Counted from the first letter of the stretch, positions 17,309-26,805 are shown. The stretch: DNA of 64,000 nucleotides from Aquimarina mytili (GCF_016735115.1 NZ_JAERQJ010000003.1:62001-126000), one strand, 5' to 3'. The notes: generated by a model not told the origin, from the sequence alone. Numbers and translations: made by a program.

Positions 17309-18472
17309 ATGAAAGAAAAGGGGAGATTTCTTAAACAGTACAGAGGAAACGAATGTCTTAATTGCAGAGTTCCTTTAGACATTATTGATCGTTATTGCCA
17401 TAATTGTGGACAAATCAATACCACAAAAAAACTATCATTCAAAGATTTTTTTGATGAGTTTTTTGCCAGCATATTCTCCTACGATTCTCGCTTAAGACAT
17501 ACTATGTCAACCTTATTGTTTAACCCAGGTAAAATATCTAAAGATTATATCGAAGGGAAACGAATTAAATATGCCAACCCGTTTCGGTTCTATCTTAGTG
17601 TTTCGATTATCTTTTTTATAATCAACGGTTTGTTTATTGATTTTGAAAGATTTAGTGCAGATATAGAAGATGATGTTACCAAAGGAAAAGAAGCTATCGA
17701 AAAGGCAGGGATTAACGAGATTGAAAAAACCATTGCATTAGACTCTATAAAAGAACACATCAACCAACAATTAGACGCTTCAGAACATCTTTCGCCCCAA
17801 GGAAAAAAAATCATAAACAATCAAATCACAAAAGCAAAAGGCACTTCATGGTTTGATAAAGAAAAAACAGAAGAAGAAGTTGTTTACTACAAACAAACCC
17901 AAATAGACACTATGGGCTTTATTAAAAAGGCAACAAGCCTATGGTCAATGTATACTGATCATTATGAAAAGACTGGTCAAAAATCAGCTTACCGTGCCTT
18001 AAACGAGCTTAATCACAACAAAAGTCCGTTTAATAAATACGTCTATCACAGAGCTATAAAAACAAGTAATATTGATGATACGTATGGTCGAGAATTATTA
18101 GAGTTTATTTTTAACAAATTGCCCTTTATTATCTTTTTCTTTTTACCATTTTTTGCCCTTGCCATATGGTTTTTGTATATCAGAAAATCTTATAATTATA
18201 TGGAACATTTAGTATTTACGTTTCATACCCAAACTATGTTTTTCATATTAATAGGGATTGCTATTTTATTAGATCAAATTTTTGCCAGTAGTACTACATT
18301 GGGTGTCGTTCTGCTTATATTTTTGTTCTATCTGTACAAAGCAATGCGAAAATTTTATAACCAAGGTAGAGTCAAAACTATTGTTAAATTCCTGTTAGTA
18401 AATGTTTTATTTTTTATCTTAGCGGTTGCAGGCTCTGTAATTACAATTACAGGTTCGATTTTTATATTTTAA
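17309..18472 (+). CDS. DUF3667 membrane protein with N-terminal zinc ribbon
   Basis: 387 residues. The N-terminus has a zinc-ribbon-like pair of motifs, CLNC near residue 16 and CHNCGQ near residue 34, followed by the DUF3667 core LSFKDFFDEFFASIFSYDSRLRHT and NPGKISKDYIEGKR. A first membrane helix (about 95-113) is followed by a charged loop of roughly 160 residues that is largely helical, then three or four helices toward the C-terminus. Function of DUF3667 is unknown; the family is abundant in Bacteroidota. The stop is one base before apaG, so the two are probably transcribed together. Confidence 0.85.
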   Translation: MKEKGRFLKQYRGNECLNCRVPLDIIDRYCHNCGQINTTKKLSFKDFFDEFFASIFSYDSRLRHTMSTLLFNPGKISKDYIEGKRIKYANPFRFYLSVSIIFFIINGLFIDFERFSADIEDDVTKGKEAIEKAGINEIEKTIALDSIKEHINQQLDASEHLSPQGKKIINNQITKAKGTSWFDKEKTEEEVVYYKQTQIDTMGFIKKATSLWSMYTDHYEKTGQKSAYRALNELNHNKSPFNKYVYHRAIKTSNIDDTYGRELLEFIFNKLPFIIFFFLPFFALAIWFLYIRKSYNYMEHLVFTFHTQTMFFILIGIAILLDQIFASSTTLGVVLLIFLFYLYKAMRKFYNQGRVKTIVKFLLVNVLFFILAVAGSVITITGSIFIF

Positions 18473-18473
18473 G

Positions 18474-18860
18474 ATGGTTCAGCAGATAACAAGAGGTATA
18501 AAGATTTCGGTGGATACCACCTTTGAAGGTACGTTCTATAAGAACTACAAGATTCATTTTGCCTTTGGTTATCGTATTACTATAGAAAATCAAAGTAAAG
18601 ACTCTGTACAGCTTACTTCTCGGTATTGGGAAATCAAAGATTCTTTAAATAATACAGAAATTGTTGAAGGAGAAGGAGTTATCGGAAAAAAACCTGTTTT
18701 AAAACCAGGAGAATCCCACTCTTATAATAGTGGTTGCCTGTTAAGTTCTCCTTTTGGATCTATGAAAGGACATTATAATATGGTCAATTTTACATCTACC
18801 CGAAAGTTCAAAGTACAAATCCCTGCATTTAAACTAAGTGCACCTTTTGCACTTAACTAA
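18474..18860 (+). CDS. apaG: ApaG domain protein
   Basis: A 128-residue protein with the fibronectin-III-like ApaG fold: NYKIHFAFGYRITIENQS, QLTSRYWEIKDS, the GEGVIGKKPVLKPGESHSY block with its GxGxxG loop, and the GSMKGHYNMV strand. ApaG was linked to Co2+ resistance and Mg2+ efflux in enterobacteria, but its molecular activity is unsettled. It follows DUF3667 by one base and overlaps the convergent next gene by 8 bases at its stop. Confidence 0.93.
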   Translation: MVQQITRGIKISVDTTFEGTFYKNYKIHFAFGYRITIENQSKDSVQLTSRYWEIKDSLNNTEIVEGEGVIGKKPVLKPGESHSYNSGCLLSSPFGSMKGHYNMVNFTSTRKFKVQIPAFKLSAPFALN

Positions 18861-19857
18861 TAATCCTTTTTACCAGATCAAATCTTATTTTCTTACCATG
18901 TTGCTCAATATGGCAATATTTACAGTTTGAGTCATAGACAAAACTATATTCCTCAACGATTGTAAATGATTGTTCTGAGGTGATAAACAACCCCTTAAAA
19001 TCCATATCACCATAGTCTGTATATCGCGTTATTATATACAGCTCCTTTTCTTCAGAAGGTGTTATTGTAAAATATGCCCCGCTTCCTATCCCTTCAAGAA
19101 AATGAGCATCTTTTAGATGGTTCAAAACTTTGGGGGCATGCTTTGTTTTTATATCGGGGATATTTTTATCAAAATAATTGGTCAGGTTTTCTTTAAATAC
19201 GGATCCTGGATAGGTAGTTAACTTTCCATCTTGAACCTGATAAATAGGATTATCTAACGCCGCTTTTTCAACATTACCCAAAGGACTAGGGGTAAACTTT
19301 TTATTACGCAACAGGGGTTTACGTATTTTAGAATTATCTGTACTTTCTAAAATGGTATCTGTCACTATTCTGGAGCAATTGCTTCCCTCTTTTCTAAAGG
19401 TAGAATATGGTATACTGCCTCTACTTTGTGTTGCCAGCACATATGCTCTTGCTTTATCATAAAAAATACAATCGCATACTGATGCAACCAATCGACCACT
19501 ACCATGCGTTTTTTCAGGATGCCCTTCTAACCATAATAAAAACTCATTCACATTAGCCAATTTTCCATTGAGTGTAAATGTAGCTTTAAATGGTATTTCT
19601 AACTCCACATCGGTAACAGCGCTTCGCACTCTACCATAGCCTTCCGGAGTGATATACCGTCCAAAATCATAATACTCTGCAATCCCTGTTTTATTTTCGA
19701 TAAGCACAAAAGCGGCATGCCCTGCTTTGATAATCCCATTCTTGCCTAAACCAAATAATTGCAGAACATTTGACGCATTTTTTTCATCAGAAAAACGAAC
19801 AAAGGTATCTGGAAATGCAAGCGAAATTATTTTGCCTGTGTAATTCAAACTATACAA
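18853..19857 (-). CDS. Uncharacterised flavobacterial protein with possible permuted papain-like fold
   Basis: About 334 residues without a signal peptide. A conserved-looking His occurs early (AGHAAFVLIENKTG) and a Cys later (EGSNCSRIVTD), the order seen in permuted NlpC/P60-type enzymes such as YiiX. The stretch EYYDFGRYITPEGYGRVRSA resembles the strand after the His in those folds. I recall similar Flavobacteriaceae proteins being labelled DUF6695, without certainty. No ATG is available near the N-terminus: TTG at 19857 or TTG at 19848 are the candidate starts, so the exact start is uncertain. It follows the NRDE gene by 17 bases, suggesting a two-gene operon. Confidence 0.7.
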   Translation of the reverse strand: MYSLNYTGKIISLAFPDTFVRFSDEKNASNVLQLFGLGKNGIIKAGHAAFVLIENKTGIAEYYDFGRYITPEGYGRVRSAVTDVELEIPFKATFTLNGKLANVNEFLLWLEGHPEKTHGSGRLVASVCDCIFYDKARAYVLATQSRGSIPYSTFRKEGSNCSRIVTDTILESTDNSKIRKPLLRNKKFTPSPLGNVEKAALDNPIYQVQDGKLTTYPGSVFKENLTNYFDKNIPDIKTKHAPKVLNHLKDAHFLEGIGSGAYFTITPSEEKELYIITRYTDYGDMDFKGLFITSEQSFTIVEEYSFVYDSNCKYCHIEQHGKKIRFDLVKRIIS

Positions 19858-19874
19858 ATTTATTAATGGTACTT

Positions 19875-20591
19875 TTAGGCAGTTATAGCCTCAAAAACAA
19901 CCGAACTTACTTCTTCATTCTGAAGATTTTCGTATCGCATTGTAAGTTCTTCTTCATTTTTAACAATTTGAGTAATGCTTATTGTTTTTAAAAAACCGCG
20001 ATCAATTTGCAAATCCACATCCTTATCTCCTACTCCAGCATCTTTATGAAAATCAAGTAATGTATCGGCAGTAAGTATTGCATTGCTTTCAAAATCACCA
20101 AACCACTCCTGGCGCATCTGCTTCATTTCTTGTGTATACAATGTAGAAGATGACCAAATATGTGTTTTCTTCTCTAAAGAACGAAGATGTTTTTGATGCC
20201 CATCCCAAACAAATTCAAAAAGTAAAAGATCTGATTGCCAATTTGCAGCTACAATAGTAAATGGTTCTATGGCCTTACAATCATATTGCTCGATTGCTTG
20301 TTCCAGATCATTTGCTTCTAACAATTCTTTTACAACGACCCCCCTACTCTTGCGGTATGATACCAATCTCTCATGGATTTCAAATCCGCCATTAAGTAAA
20401 CAGATCATTGTATTCTTATCACTAATCCCGATCCAGGTGCCACCAGCAAGTGCATCCTTCGGAAATAACATCCTTGTTTTGTTTACTTCATAAAATTCTG
20501 GAAGTAATGTTTTTCGATTAATTGCTTCATCTCGATTAGAAGTCAGAATGAAATTATTTTCTTGAGTTGGGATTAAAGTAACTGTACACAT
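19875..20591 (-). CDS. NRDE (TANGO2-like) family protein
   Basis: About 238 residues. The start at the ATG 20591 gives the family-typical MCTVTLIPT; a longer reading from a GTG at 20618 adds nine unneeded residues. The hallmark NRDE motif appears in LTSNRDEAINRKT, followed by LAGGTWIGISDKNTMICLLNGGF. Cys2 may become the N-terminal nucleophile of an Ntn-hydrolase-like fold after Met removal. Eukaryotic TANGO2 is tied to lipid and heme homeostasis; the bacterial role is unknown. Confidence 0.88.
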   Translation of the reverse strand: MCTVTLIPTQENNFILTSNRDEAINRKTLLPEFYEVNKTRMLFPKDALAGGTWIGISDKNTMICLLNGGFEIHERLVSYRKSRGVVVKELLEANDLEQAIEQYDCKAIEPFTIVAANWQSDLLLFEFVWDGHQKHLRSLEKKTHIWSSSTLYTQEMKQMRQEWFGDFESNAILTADTLLDFHKDAGVGDKDVDLQIDRGFLKTISITQIVKNEEELTMRYENLQNEEVSSVVFEAITA

Positions 20592-20754
20592 AAATTCTGG
20601 GTCGGCTAAATATGTCACAACTTACAAAAAAAAACACATACCCCGCAATGTTTGTAAAAGGTTAAAAACAGATATTACCGTTGTATCCTATAAACCCAAA
20701 AATCAACATTTTCTTTTAACATAAATTCAACGCAGAGTTGGGATTTTAATTTTC

Positions 20755-20762
20755 TATCTTTG
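20755..20762 (+). promoter_or_regulatory. -7 promoter element for pruA
   Basis: TATCTTTG matches TAnnTTTG and lies 64 bases before the pruA ATG. A TTG is present upstream but only 14 bases away, shorter than the usual spacing. Confidence 0.45.
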
Positions 20763-20826
20763 CTAACCAAAATAACTAACTCATTATAATAACACATCTT
20801 ACTAATTTAAAATAACACATTACATT

Positions 20827-22455
20827 ATGGGAAAAGGTTTTTTTCAAGTTCCTACAGCGATAAATGAACCTGTAAAGTCGTATGCTCCGGGAACACCCGA
20901 AAGAGAAGAAGTCCTGGTAGTATACAAGCAAATGTACAACAGCAAAATTGATGTTCCTTTATATATTAATGGTGAAGAAATCAGAACTGGTGATACCGCT
21001 ACCATGGCACCACCACATGATCACAAACATATCTTAGGAACCTACCATAAAGCCGAAAAACAACATATCCAACAAGCCATAGACACTGCTATCGAAGCTC
21101 GTAAACAATGGGCAGACCTTGCCTGGGAGCAACGTGCAGCTGTATTTTTAAGAGCTGCAGAACTTATTGCCGGACCATACCGTGCAAAAATAAATGCAGC
21201 GACTATGTTGGCGCAATCAAAAAATATATTCCAGGCAGAAATTGATGCTGCTTGTGAGTTTATAGATTTCTTACGTTTTAATGTAGAATTTATGACACAG
21301 ATCTATGAAGATCAACCTGATTCTACTTCTGGTGCTTGGAACAGATTAGAATATCGCCCTCTAGAAGGATTTGTATATGCAATTACTCCTTTTAACTTTA
21401 CGGCCATCTCAGGAAATCTTCCTGCTAGTGCTGCGCTTATGGGTAACACTGTAGTATGGAAACCAAGTGATAGCCAGATCTATTCTGCAAAAGTAATTGT
21501 AGATATCTTTAAAGAAGCAGGAGTACCCGACGGAGTGATCAATGTAGTATACGGAGATCCGGTAATGATTACTGATACCGTTTTGGCAAGCCCTGATTTT
21601 GCAGGAATCCACTTTACAGGAAGTACTCATGTATTTAAAGACATTTGGGCTAAGATCGGGACCAATATCCATAATTATAAAACCTATCCTAGAATTGTAG
21701 GAGAGACCGGAGGTAAAGATTTTATCGTTGCTCACCCAAGTGCTAATGCTAAACAAGTAGCAACGGGTATTTCTCGTGGTGCTTTTGAGTTTCAAGGGCA
21801 AAAATGTAGTGCTGCATCCAGAGCGTATATCCCAAAAAGCATGTGGGCTGATGTAGAGAAATTTGTAAAAGAAGATATCAAGTCATTCAAAATGGGATCG
21901 CCTGAAGATATGGGCAATTTTATTACTGCTGTAATTCATGAAGGTTCTTTTGATAAGCTTGCAAAATATATAGATCAGGCCAAAAATGATGCCGATGCCG
22001 AGATTATTGCCGGAGGAAGTTATGATAAATCCAAAGGTTATTTTATAGAACCAACAGTGATTCTAGCCAAAGATCCAAAGTATACTACAATGTGTACCGA
22101 GTTATTTGGACCTGTAATTACTATTTACGTATATGACGATAAAGATTGGTCTACAATGCTAGAATTAGTAGACGGAACCAGTGAATACGCACTTACGGGA
22201 GCTATATTCTCTACCGATCGTTATGCTGCTGCAGAAGCTACCAAGGCCTTACAGAACTGTGCGGGTAACTTCTATATCAATGACAAACCTACTGGGGCTG
22301 TTGTAGGGCAACAACCATTTGGAGGTGCCAGAGCATCAGGTACTAATGACAAAGCAGGATCGTATCTTAATTTGTTACGTTGGGTATCACCACGCACAAT
22401 CAAAGAAACTTTTGTTTCGCCTGCAGATTACAGATATCCATTTTTAGGAGAATAA
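20827..22455 (+). CDS. pruA: L-glutamate gamma-semialdehyde dehydrogenase
   Basis: A 542-residue aldehyde dehydrogenase of the 1-pyrroline-5-carboxylate dehydrogenase type. The catalytic Cys327 is in FQGQKCSAASRAY, the catalytic Glu in VGETGGKDF, and the NAD-binding GIHFTGSTHVFK loop lies before it. The N-terminal 60 residues (MGKGFFQVPTAINEPVKSYAPG) match group-4 P5C dehydrogenases rather than bifunctional PutA. It oxidises glutamate semialdehyde from proline breakdown to glutamate using NAD+. It is monocistronic with its own promoter and terminator; no proline dehydrogenase lies nearby. Confidence 0.95.
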   Translation: MGKGFFQVPTAINEPVKSYAPGTPEREEVLVVYKQMYNSKIDVPLYINGEEIRTGDTATMAPPHDHKHILGTYHKAEKQHIQQAIDTAIEARKQWADLAWEQRAAVFLRAAELIAGPYRAKINAATMLAQSKNIFQAEIDAACEFIDFLRFNVEFMTQIYEDQPDSTSGAWNRLEYRPLEGFVYAITPFNFTAISGNLPASAALMGNTVVWKPSDSQIYSAKVIVDIFKEAGVPDGVINVVYGDPVMITDTVLASPDFAGIHFTGSTHVFKDIWAKIGTNIHNYKTYPRIVGETGGKDFIVAHPSANAKQVATGISRGAFEFQGQKCSAASRAYIPKSMWADVEKFVKEDIKSFKMGSPEDMGNFITAVIHEGSFDKLAKYIDQAKNDADAEIIAGGSYDKSKGYFIEPTVILAKDPKYTTMCTELFGPVITIYVYDDKDWSTMLELVDGTSEYALTGAIFSTDRYAAAEATKALQNCAGNFYINDKPTGAVVGQQPFGGARASGTNDKAGSYLNLLRWVSPRTIKETFVSPADYRYPFLGE

Positions 22456-22471
22456 TTTTTAATACCAATAC

Positions 22472-22499
22472 AAAAAAAGCGCCAATTGGCGCTTTTTTT
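22472..22499 (+). terminator. Intrinsic terminator after pruA
   Basis: An uninterrupted palindrome, AAAAAAAGCGCCAA / TTGGCGCTTTTTTT, ends in a T-run 17 bases after the pruA stop. Confidence 0.9.
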
Positions 22500-22517
22500 A
22501 ACCCGTTATATTAGACT

Positions 22518-22985
22518 ATGAGTATTATCATACGTACAGCAACGCCAGAAGACTTGGATATTCTTCTCGATTTTGAACAAAAAATCATCGAAGCCGAACG
22601 CCCTATGGATCCTACATTGATCCAGGATCAAAAAATAAGCTACTATAGTATCAAAGATTATATTTCCGATAACTATACCGAGGTAGTGGTTGCCGAAATC
22701 GAAGGAGAAATTGTTGGCAGTGGTTACGGACAGATTAAAGATCGAAAGGATTATTTTAAACAAAAACAATTGGGTTATATCGGTTTTATGTATGTAAAAG
22801 AAGCGCATCGTGGCAAGGGCTTGAGCCAAAACATAATCCAGTATCTATACGATTGGTTTGCTCATCATGGTCTTGAAGAAATACGGCTTACGGTATATGA
22901 TGATAATCCAAGAGCAATTAGAGCCTATGAAAAAGTAGGGTTTAAAAAACACCTCATCGAGATGCGAATAAATCTTAAGGAATAA
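22518..22985 (+). CDS. GNAT family N-acetyltransferase
   Basis: 155 residues covering one complete GNAT domain. Strand beta1 is IIIRTATPEDLDIL, motif A is LGYIGFMYVKEAHRGKGLSQNII with the Arg/Gly pyrophosphate loop (RGKGLS), and the end has the NPRAIRAYEKVGFKKH motif typical of the family. It would transfer an acetyl group from acetyl-CoA to an amine; the acceptor cannot be predicted. It begins just after the pruA terminator, so it needs its own promoter or read-through. Confidence 0.9.
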   Translation: MSIIIRTATPEDLDILLDFEQKIIEAERPMDPTLIQDQKISYYSIKDYISDNYTEVVVAEIEGEIVGSGYGQIKDRKDYFKQKQLGYIGFMYVKEAHRGKGLSQNIIQYLYDWFAHHGLEEIRLTVYDDNPRAIRAYEKVGFKKHLIEMRINLKE

Positions 22986-23185
22986 GAGTAAATATGCAAC
23001 TTTTTTTCAGGAAGACACACCTACACCACCACTAGGCGCAGACTAGTTTAAACGAAAGTATTTGATAGTATTTTTTTGATTAAAAATCAACACTCTAACA
23101 ATCCAAAGATCCGATAATCCGAAAGCTGAGCAAAGTCGAAGGCGAGGTGCCTTGAAACCCCATCGCTCATTATACTAAAAATTGT
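22986..23185. repeat. Intergenic block with a Bacteroidota-type short repeat
   Basis: Between the GNAT gene and rsmG, the stretch at 23125-23141 (GCTGAGCAAAGTCGAAG) resembles the scattered CTGAGCnnAGTCGAAG intergenic repeats seen in many bacterial genomes. It is richer in G+C than the surrounding spacer. Only one copy is visible here, so repeat status is inferred. Confidence 0.3.
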
Positions 23186-23815
23186 TTATACTTTATATTT
23201 TAACGGTAGATATACTACTTTTTTGGTTTCAAAAAACTCTTCTTCAAAAATATCAGAAAGATGATGTTGTTCTGCTTTAGGAAACAATGCCAATTCTTCG
23301 GTTAAATCTCCTCCTTTTAAATACAGAATCCCATTTTGAAGTTCGTGATTGCTTTTCTTCGCTATATTTTTACGAATCCATTTTACAAAATCGGGCATAT
23401 TGGTTACCGCTCTGCTCACAATAAAATCGAAACGATCATCAAATGTACCGGCTCTGCGTTGTTCAGCTTTTATATTTTTCAGTCCTAATGCTTTGGCTAC
23501 CTCATTAACTACTTTGATTTTTTTTGCAATCACATCCACCAGATAAAATTGGGTATCAGGAAACATAATCGCTAAAGGAATCCCCGGAAAACCGCCACCT
23601 GTACCAACATCTAACACATGCGCGCCCGGTTTAAATTCCATTATTTTTGCAATCCCCAAAGAGTGTAGAACATGTCGCGCGTATAACGACTCAATGTCTT
23701 TGCGAGAAATTACATTAATCTTGGCATTCCATTCTTCATATAGTGATCCTAACTTAGAAAATTGCTCCTGTTGTTCCTCGGTTACACCCGGAAAATACTT
23801 CAATATGATATCCAT
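23186..23815 (-). CDS. rsmG: 16S rRNA (guanine-N7)-methyltransferase RsmG
   Basis: A 209-residue enzyme of normal length. Typical blocks are LYEEWNAKINVISRKD, HVLHSLGIA, the SAM motif VLDVGTGGGFPGIPLAIMFPD, and FDFIVSRAVTNMPDFVKW. It methylates G527 (E. coli numbering) of 16S rRNA with SAM. It is divergent from the desaturase gene, with a -7 element just before its ATG. Loss of RsmG is known to give low-level streptomycin resistance in several bacteria. Confidence 0.96.
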   Translation of the reverse strand: MDIILKYFPGVTEEQQEQFSKLGSLYEEWNAKINVISRKDIESLYARHVLHSLGIAKIMEFKPGAHVLDVGTGGGFPGIPLAIMFPDTQFYLVDVIAKKIKVVNEVAKALGLKNIKAEQRRAGTFDDRFDFIVSRAVTNMPDFVKWIRKNIAKKSNHELQNGILYLKGGDLTEELALFPKAEQHHLSDIFEEEFFETKKVVYLPLKYKV

Positions 23816-23832
23816 GAATATAAATTAAAGCA

Positions 23833-23840
23833 CAAAAATA
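23833..23840 (-). promoter_or_regulatory. -7 promoter element for rsmG
   Basis: TATTTTTG on the minus strand, 17 bases upstream of the rsmG ATG, fits TAnnTTTG and predicts a short leader. No -33 TTG is evident. Confidence 0.4.
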
Positions 23841-23952
23841 CATGTTAAACTGATATATTTTACCTCTTTTTAAGAACTTAAAAAAATTTAAATACCTAAC
23901 TTTACCCAATATTAGTATGATAAATAACGTTTTGTCATAAACCTCAACGACC

Positions 23953-25053
23953 ATGACTACACCCAATGTACGTTTTAGCAGGGTAGATTCTGCTAAGTTT
24001 TTCAGAACACTAAACAAACGTGTAAACCAATACTTTAAGGACAATAACATTAAAAGAACAGGAAACTGGCGATTGCATTTAAAAACCATCGTTATGTTCT
24101 CTATTTTTTTAACACCTTATTTTTTAATCCTAACCTTAGACATCTCACAATGGTGGATGCTACTACTTACTGTAATTATGGGAGTAGGAATGGCTGGTGT
24201 TGGTATGAATGTGATGCACGATGGAAATCACGGCTCGTATTCGTCAAAAAAATGGATTAATAAATTAATGGGAAACACCATTTATATCCTTGCCGGAAAT
24301 GTATATAACTGGCAAGTACAACACAATGTTTTGCATCATACATACACTAATATTCATGGCCATGATGAAGATATGGATGCGGGTAGAGTAATACGATTTA
24401 CCAAACATGCAAAATGGAGACGTTTTCATAAGTTTCAGCACTATTATTCGATATTTTTATATGGCTTGCTAACGTTTAACTGGGCACTTACCACAGATTT
24501 TAAGCAAACCAAAAACTATCTGGCACGTAAATTATCTTATGGTAAACTACCAAGTCCATTAAAACAATGGAGCACTATAGTAATCACTAAGATGATCTAT
24601 GTATTAATATGGATTGTAATCCCTATGGTATTTATGTCTATTGCATGGTGGAAAATCTTACTCGGTTTTTTTATTATGCACTATGTTGCTGGATTGATCT
24701 TAAGTGTTGTATTTCAGCTAGCTCATATGGTAGAAGGTGCAGAGATGCCTGTACCCGACAAGACCGGTACAATGAAAAATACCTGGGCTATTCATCAATT
24801 ATTTACCACTGTTAACTTTTCAACCAAAAACAGATTAATCAATTGGTTTACTGGCGGATTGAATCACCAGGTGGAACACCACATATTTCCACATATAAGC
24901 CATATTCATTATACCAAAATTTCTAAAATTGTTAAACAAACGGCTTTAGAGTTTAATTTACCGTACAACGAATACAAAACCACACGCAAAGCAATCATTG
25001 CCCATTTTAAACATCTTAAAGAAATGGGAATGAATCCTGCATTGCAATCATAA
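23953..25053 (+). CDS. Membrane fatty acid desaturase
   Basis: 366 residues with four or so membrane helices in two pairs. All three histidine boxes of the diiron desaturase family are present: HDGNH (residues 89-93), HNVLHH (124-129) and HQVEHH (305-310). The last box, with Gln, is typical of front-end or acyl-lipid desaturases. The enzyme introduces a double bond into membrane acyl chains using O2 and an electron donor; there is no fused cytochrome b5 domain. It is followed after 21 bases by an aminotransferase gene on the same strand. Confidence 0.92.
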   Translation: MTTPNVRFSRVDSAKFFRTLNKRVNQYFKDNNIKRTGNWRLHLKTIVMFSIFLTPYFLILTLDISQWWMLLLTVIMGVGMAGVGMNVMHDGNHGSYSSKKWINKLMGNTIYILAGNVYNWQVQHNVLHHTYTNIHGHDEDMDAGRVIRFTKHAKWRRFHKFQHYYSIFLYGLLTFNWALTTDFKQTKNYLARKLSYGKLPSPLKQWSTIVITKMIYVLIWIVIPMVFMSIAWWKILLGFFIMHYVAGLILSVVFQLAHMVEGAEMPVPDKTGTMKNTWAIHQLFTTVNFSTKNRLINWFTGGLNHQVEHHIFPHISHIHYTKISKIVKQTALEFNLPYNEYKTTRKAIIAHFKHLKEMGMNPALQS

Positions 25054-25074
25054 CCTTTTATTTACCAATTAAAA

Positions 25075-26283
25075 ATGAGTACACAAGTATCGGAAATGAG
25101 TACCAAATTATCAGACAGAATTAATGCGCTTAAAGCATCGGCAACATTAGCTATGGCTGCAAAAGCCAGAGAACTAAGAGCCGAAGGAAAAGACATTATC
25201 GGGTTAAGCCTGGGAGAACCAGATTTTAACACGCCAGATTTTATTAAAGATGCTGCTATACAGGCAGTAAACGACAACTACAATTCGTACACCCCTGTTG
25301 ACGGGTATGTAGAATTAAAAGATGCAATTATCACCAAATTTAAGCGTGATAATAACCTGGCATATGATCGTTCGCAAATTGTGGTCTCAACAGGTGCCAA
25401 ACAATCATTATACAATGTTGCTCAGGTGTATATCAATCCGGGTGATGAAGTTATTTTACCTTGCCCGTATTGGGTAAGTTATAGCGATATCATAAAGCTA
25501 TCTGGCGGCGAGCCCGTAGAAGTTAAAACCTCTATTGACACTGATTTTAAAATGACCGCTAAAGAATTAGAGGCTGCAATTACTCCTAAAACTAAAATGT
25601 TATGGTACAGTTCTCCTTGTAATCCTAGCGGATCTATATACAGTAAAGAAGAACTAAGAGCTCTGGCTGATGTTTTACAAAAATATCCAGACATTATCGT
25701 AGTAAGCGATGAGATTTATGAGCATATTAATTATGTTGGAGGTCATGCATCTATGGCTCAGTTTGAGGATATGTACGACAGAACAGTTACTGTAAATGGA
25801 GTAGCAAAAGCGTTTGCTATGACCGGATGGAGAATCGGTTATATCGGAGCTCCTACGGCAATTGCGAGAGCTTGTAATAAAATTCAGGGACAGGTGACCA
25901 GTGGAGCAAATTGTATTGCACAACGCGCAGTTATTAGTGCCTTAGAAGCTCCTGTGAGCAAAATTCAATACATGGTTGATGAATTTAAAGAGCGTAGACA
26001 ATTAATCCTGAAATTACTATCAGAAATCCCTGGTTTTGCATGCAATGAACCTGAAGGTGCCTTTTACGTTTTTCCGGATATATCCCACTATTTTGGCAAA
26101 ACATTGCAAGGACAAACTATTGATAACGCTACCGATTTTTCTATGTTTTTATTAGAAAAGGCAAATGTGGCTACCGTAACCGGTATTGCTTTTGGAAACA
26201 GCAATTGTATCAGAATATCATATGCAGCCAGTACAGAACAAATTATAGAAGCGGTAAAAAGGATTAAAGAAGCATTGAGCTAA
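25075..26283 (+). CDS. PLP-dependent aminotransferase, aspartate aminotransferase type
   Basis: 402 residues, class I/II fold type I. The N-terminal arm LSDRINALKASATLAMAAKARELRAEGKDIIGLSLGEPDFNTP is typical of subgroup Ib aspartate aminotransferases. The PLP lysine is Lys245 in NGVAKAFAMTGWRIGY, and the Asn and Arg contacts appear in SPCNPSGSIYS and NCIRISYA. It likely converts aspartate and 2-oxoglutarate to oxaloacetate and glutamate. The start could also be the second Met (MSTKLSDR) 15 bases downstream. It probably shares a transcript with the desaturase. Confidence 0.92.
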   Translation: MSTQVSEMSTKLSDRINALKASATLAMAAKARELRAEGKDIIGLSLGEPDFNTPDFIKDAAIQAVNDNYNSYTPVDGYVELKDAIITKFKRDNNLAYDRSQIVVSTGAKQSLYNVAQVYINPGDEVILPCPYWVSYSDIIKLSGGEPVEVKTSIDTDFKMTAKELEAAITPKTKMLWYSSPCNPSGSIYSKEELRALADVLQKYPDIIVVSDEIYEHINYVGGHASMAQFEDMYDRTVTVNGVAKAFAMTGWRIGYIGAPTAIARACNKIQGQVTSGANCIAQRAVISALEAPVSKIQYMVDEFKERRQLILKLLSEIPGFACNEPEGAFYVFPDISHYFGKTLQGQTIDNATDFSMFLLEKANVATVTGIAFGNSNCIRISYAASTEQIIEAVKRIKEALS

Positions 26284-26302
26284 TCTTTATATTATATGCA
26301 TT

Positions 26303-26332
26303 AAGCCCGATTATATATCGGGCTTGATTTTT
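26303..26332 (+). terminator. Intrinsic terminator after the aminotransferase
   Basis: An 8-bp stem AAGCCCGA / TCGGGCTT with a 7-base loop is followed by GATTTTTTT, 20 bases after the stop. Confidence 0.9.
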
Positions 26333-26523
26333 TTAGACCAAAATCTTTATATAATTTTTATATTTTTTCACATTGTAGTATACTCTCATTAAAAATAAAT
26401 ACCCTATTTTTATACATATCCAAGAATATCCTAAATCACCCTTAGTTGTTTTTCTATATCTGAAAAACTTTTTTTTTGATTACTAGTTTGGCTTTTTCTG
26501 TGAATCGCATAATAAAACCTTTT

Positions 26524-26805
26524 ATGAATCACATTGAAAAAGAACATATTGTTAAAAAAAATATACTCGAAATTTTTAAAGAGAATTTTGAGGTAACCAA
26601 ATCGGATCATGACATCCTAAACACTTGGCCAGAAAAAGAATATGAAACGAATTACATTTCATATTATGAATCTATACTGGATATTTTTTTAATTGATCAT
26701 GAACATCTAGAATATATCACTGGAAGGGTAAAAGACACCATAAAAAAAGTAACCGAATTATGGACTATTACTTCGTATTCTTCACCTCCATGGAGAAGAG
26801 AATAA
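26524..26805 (+). CDS. Small hypothetical protein
   Basis: About 93 residues from the ATG at 26524; an upstream TTG at 26476 would add 16 residues. The protein is acidic and helical (HIEKEHIVKKNILEIFKENFEV, ILDIFLIDHEHLEYITGRVKDTIKKV) with a short Trp-containing tail (SPPWRRE). No signal peptide, membrane segment or known motif is visible. It stands alone between the aminotransferase terminator and the convergent trkH. Composition is protein-like, but I cannot assign a family. Confidence 0.5.
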   Translation: MNHIEKEHIVKKNILEIFKENFEVTKSDHDILNTWPEKEYETNYISYYESILDIFLIDHEHLEYITGRVKDTIKKVTELWTITSYSSPPWRRE

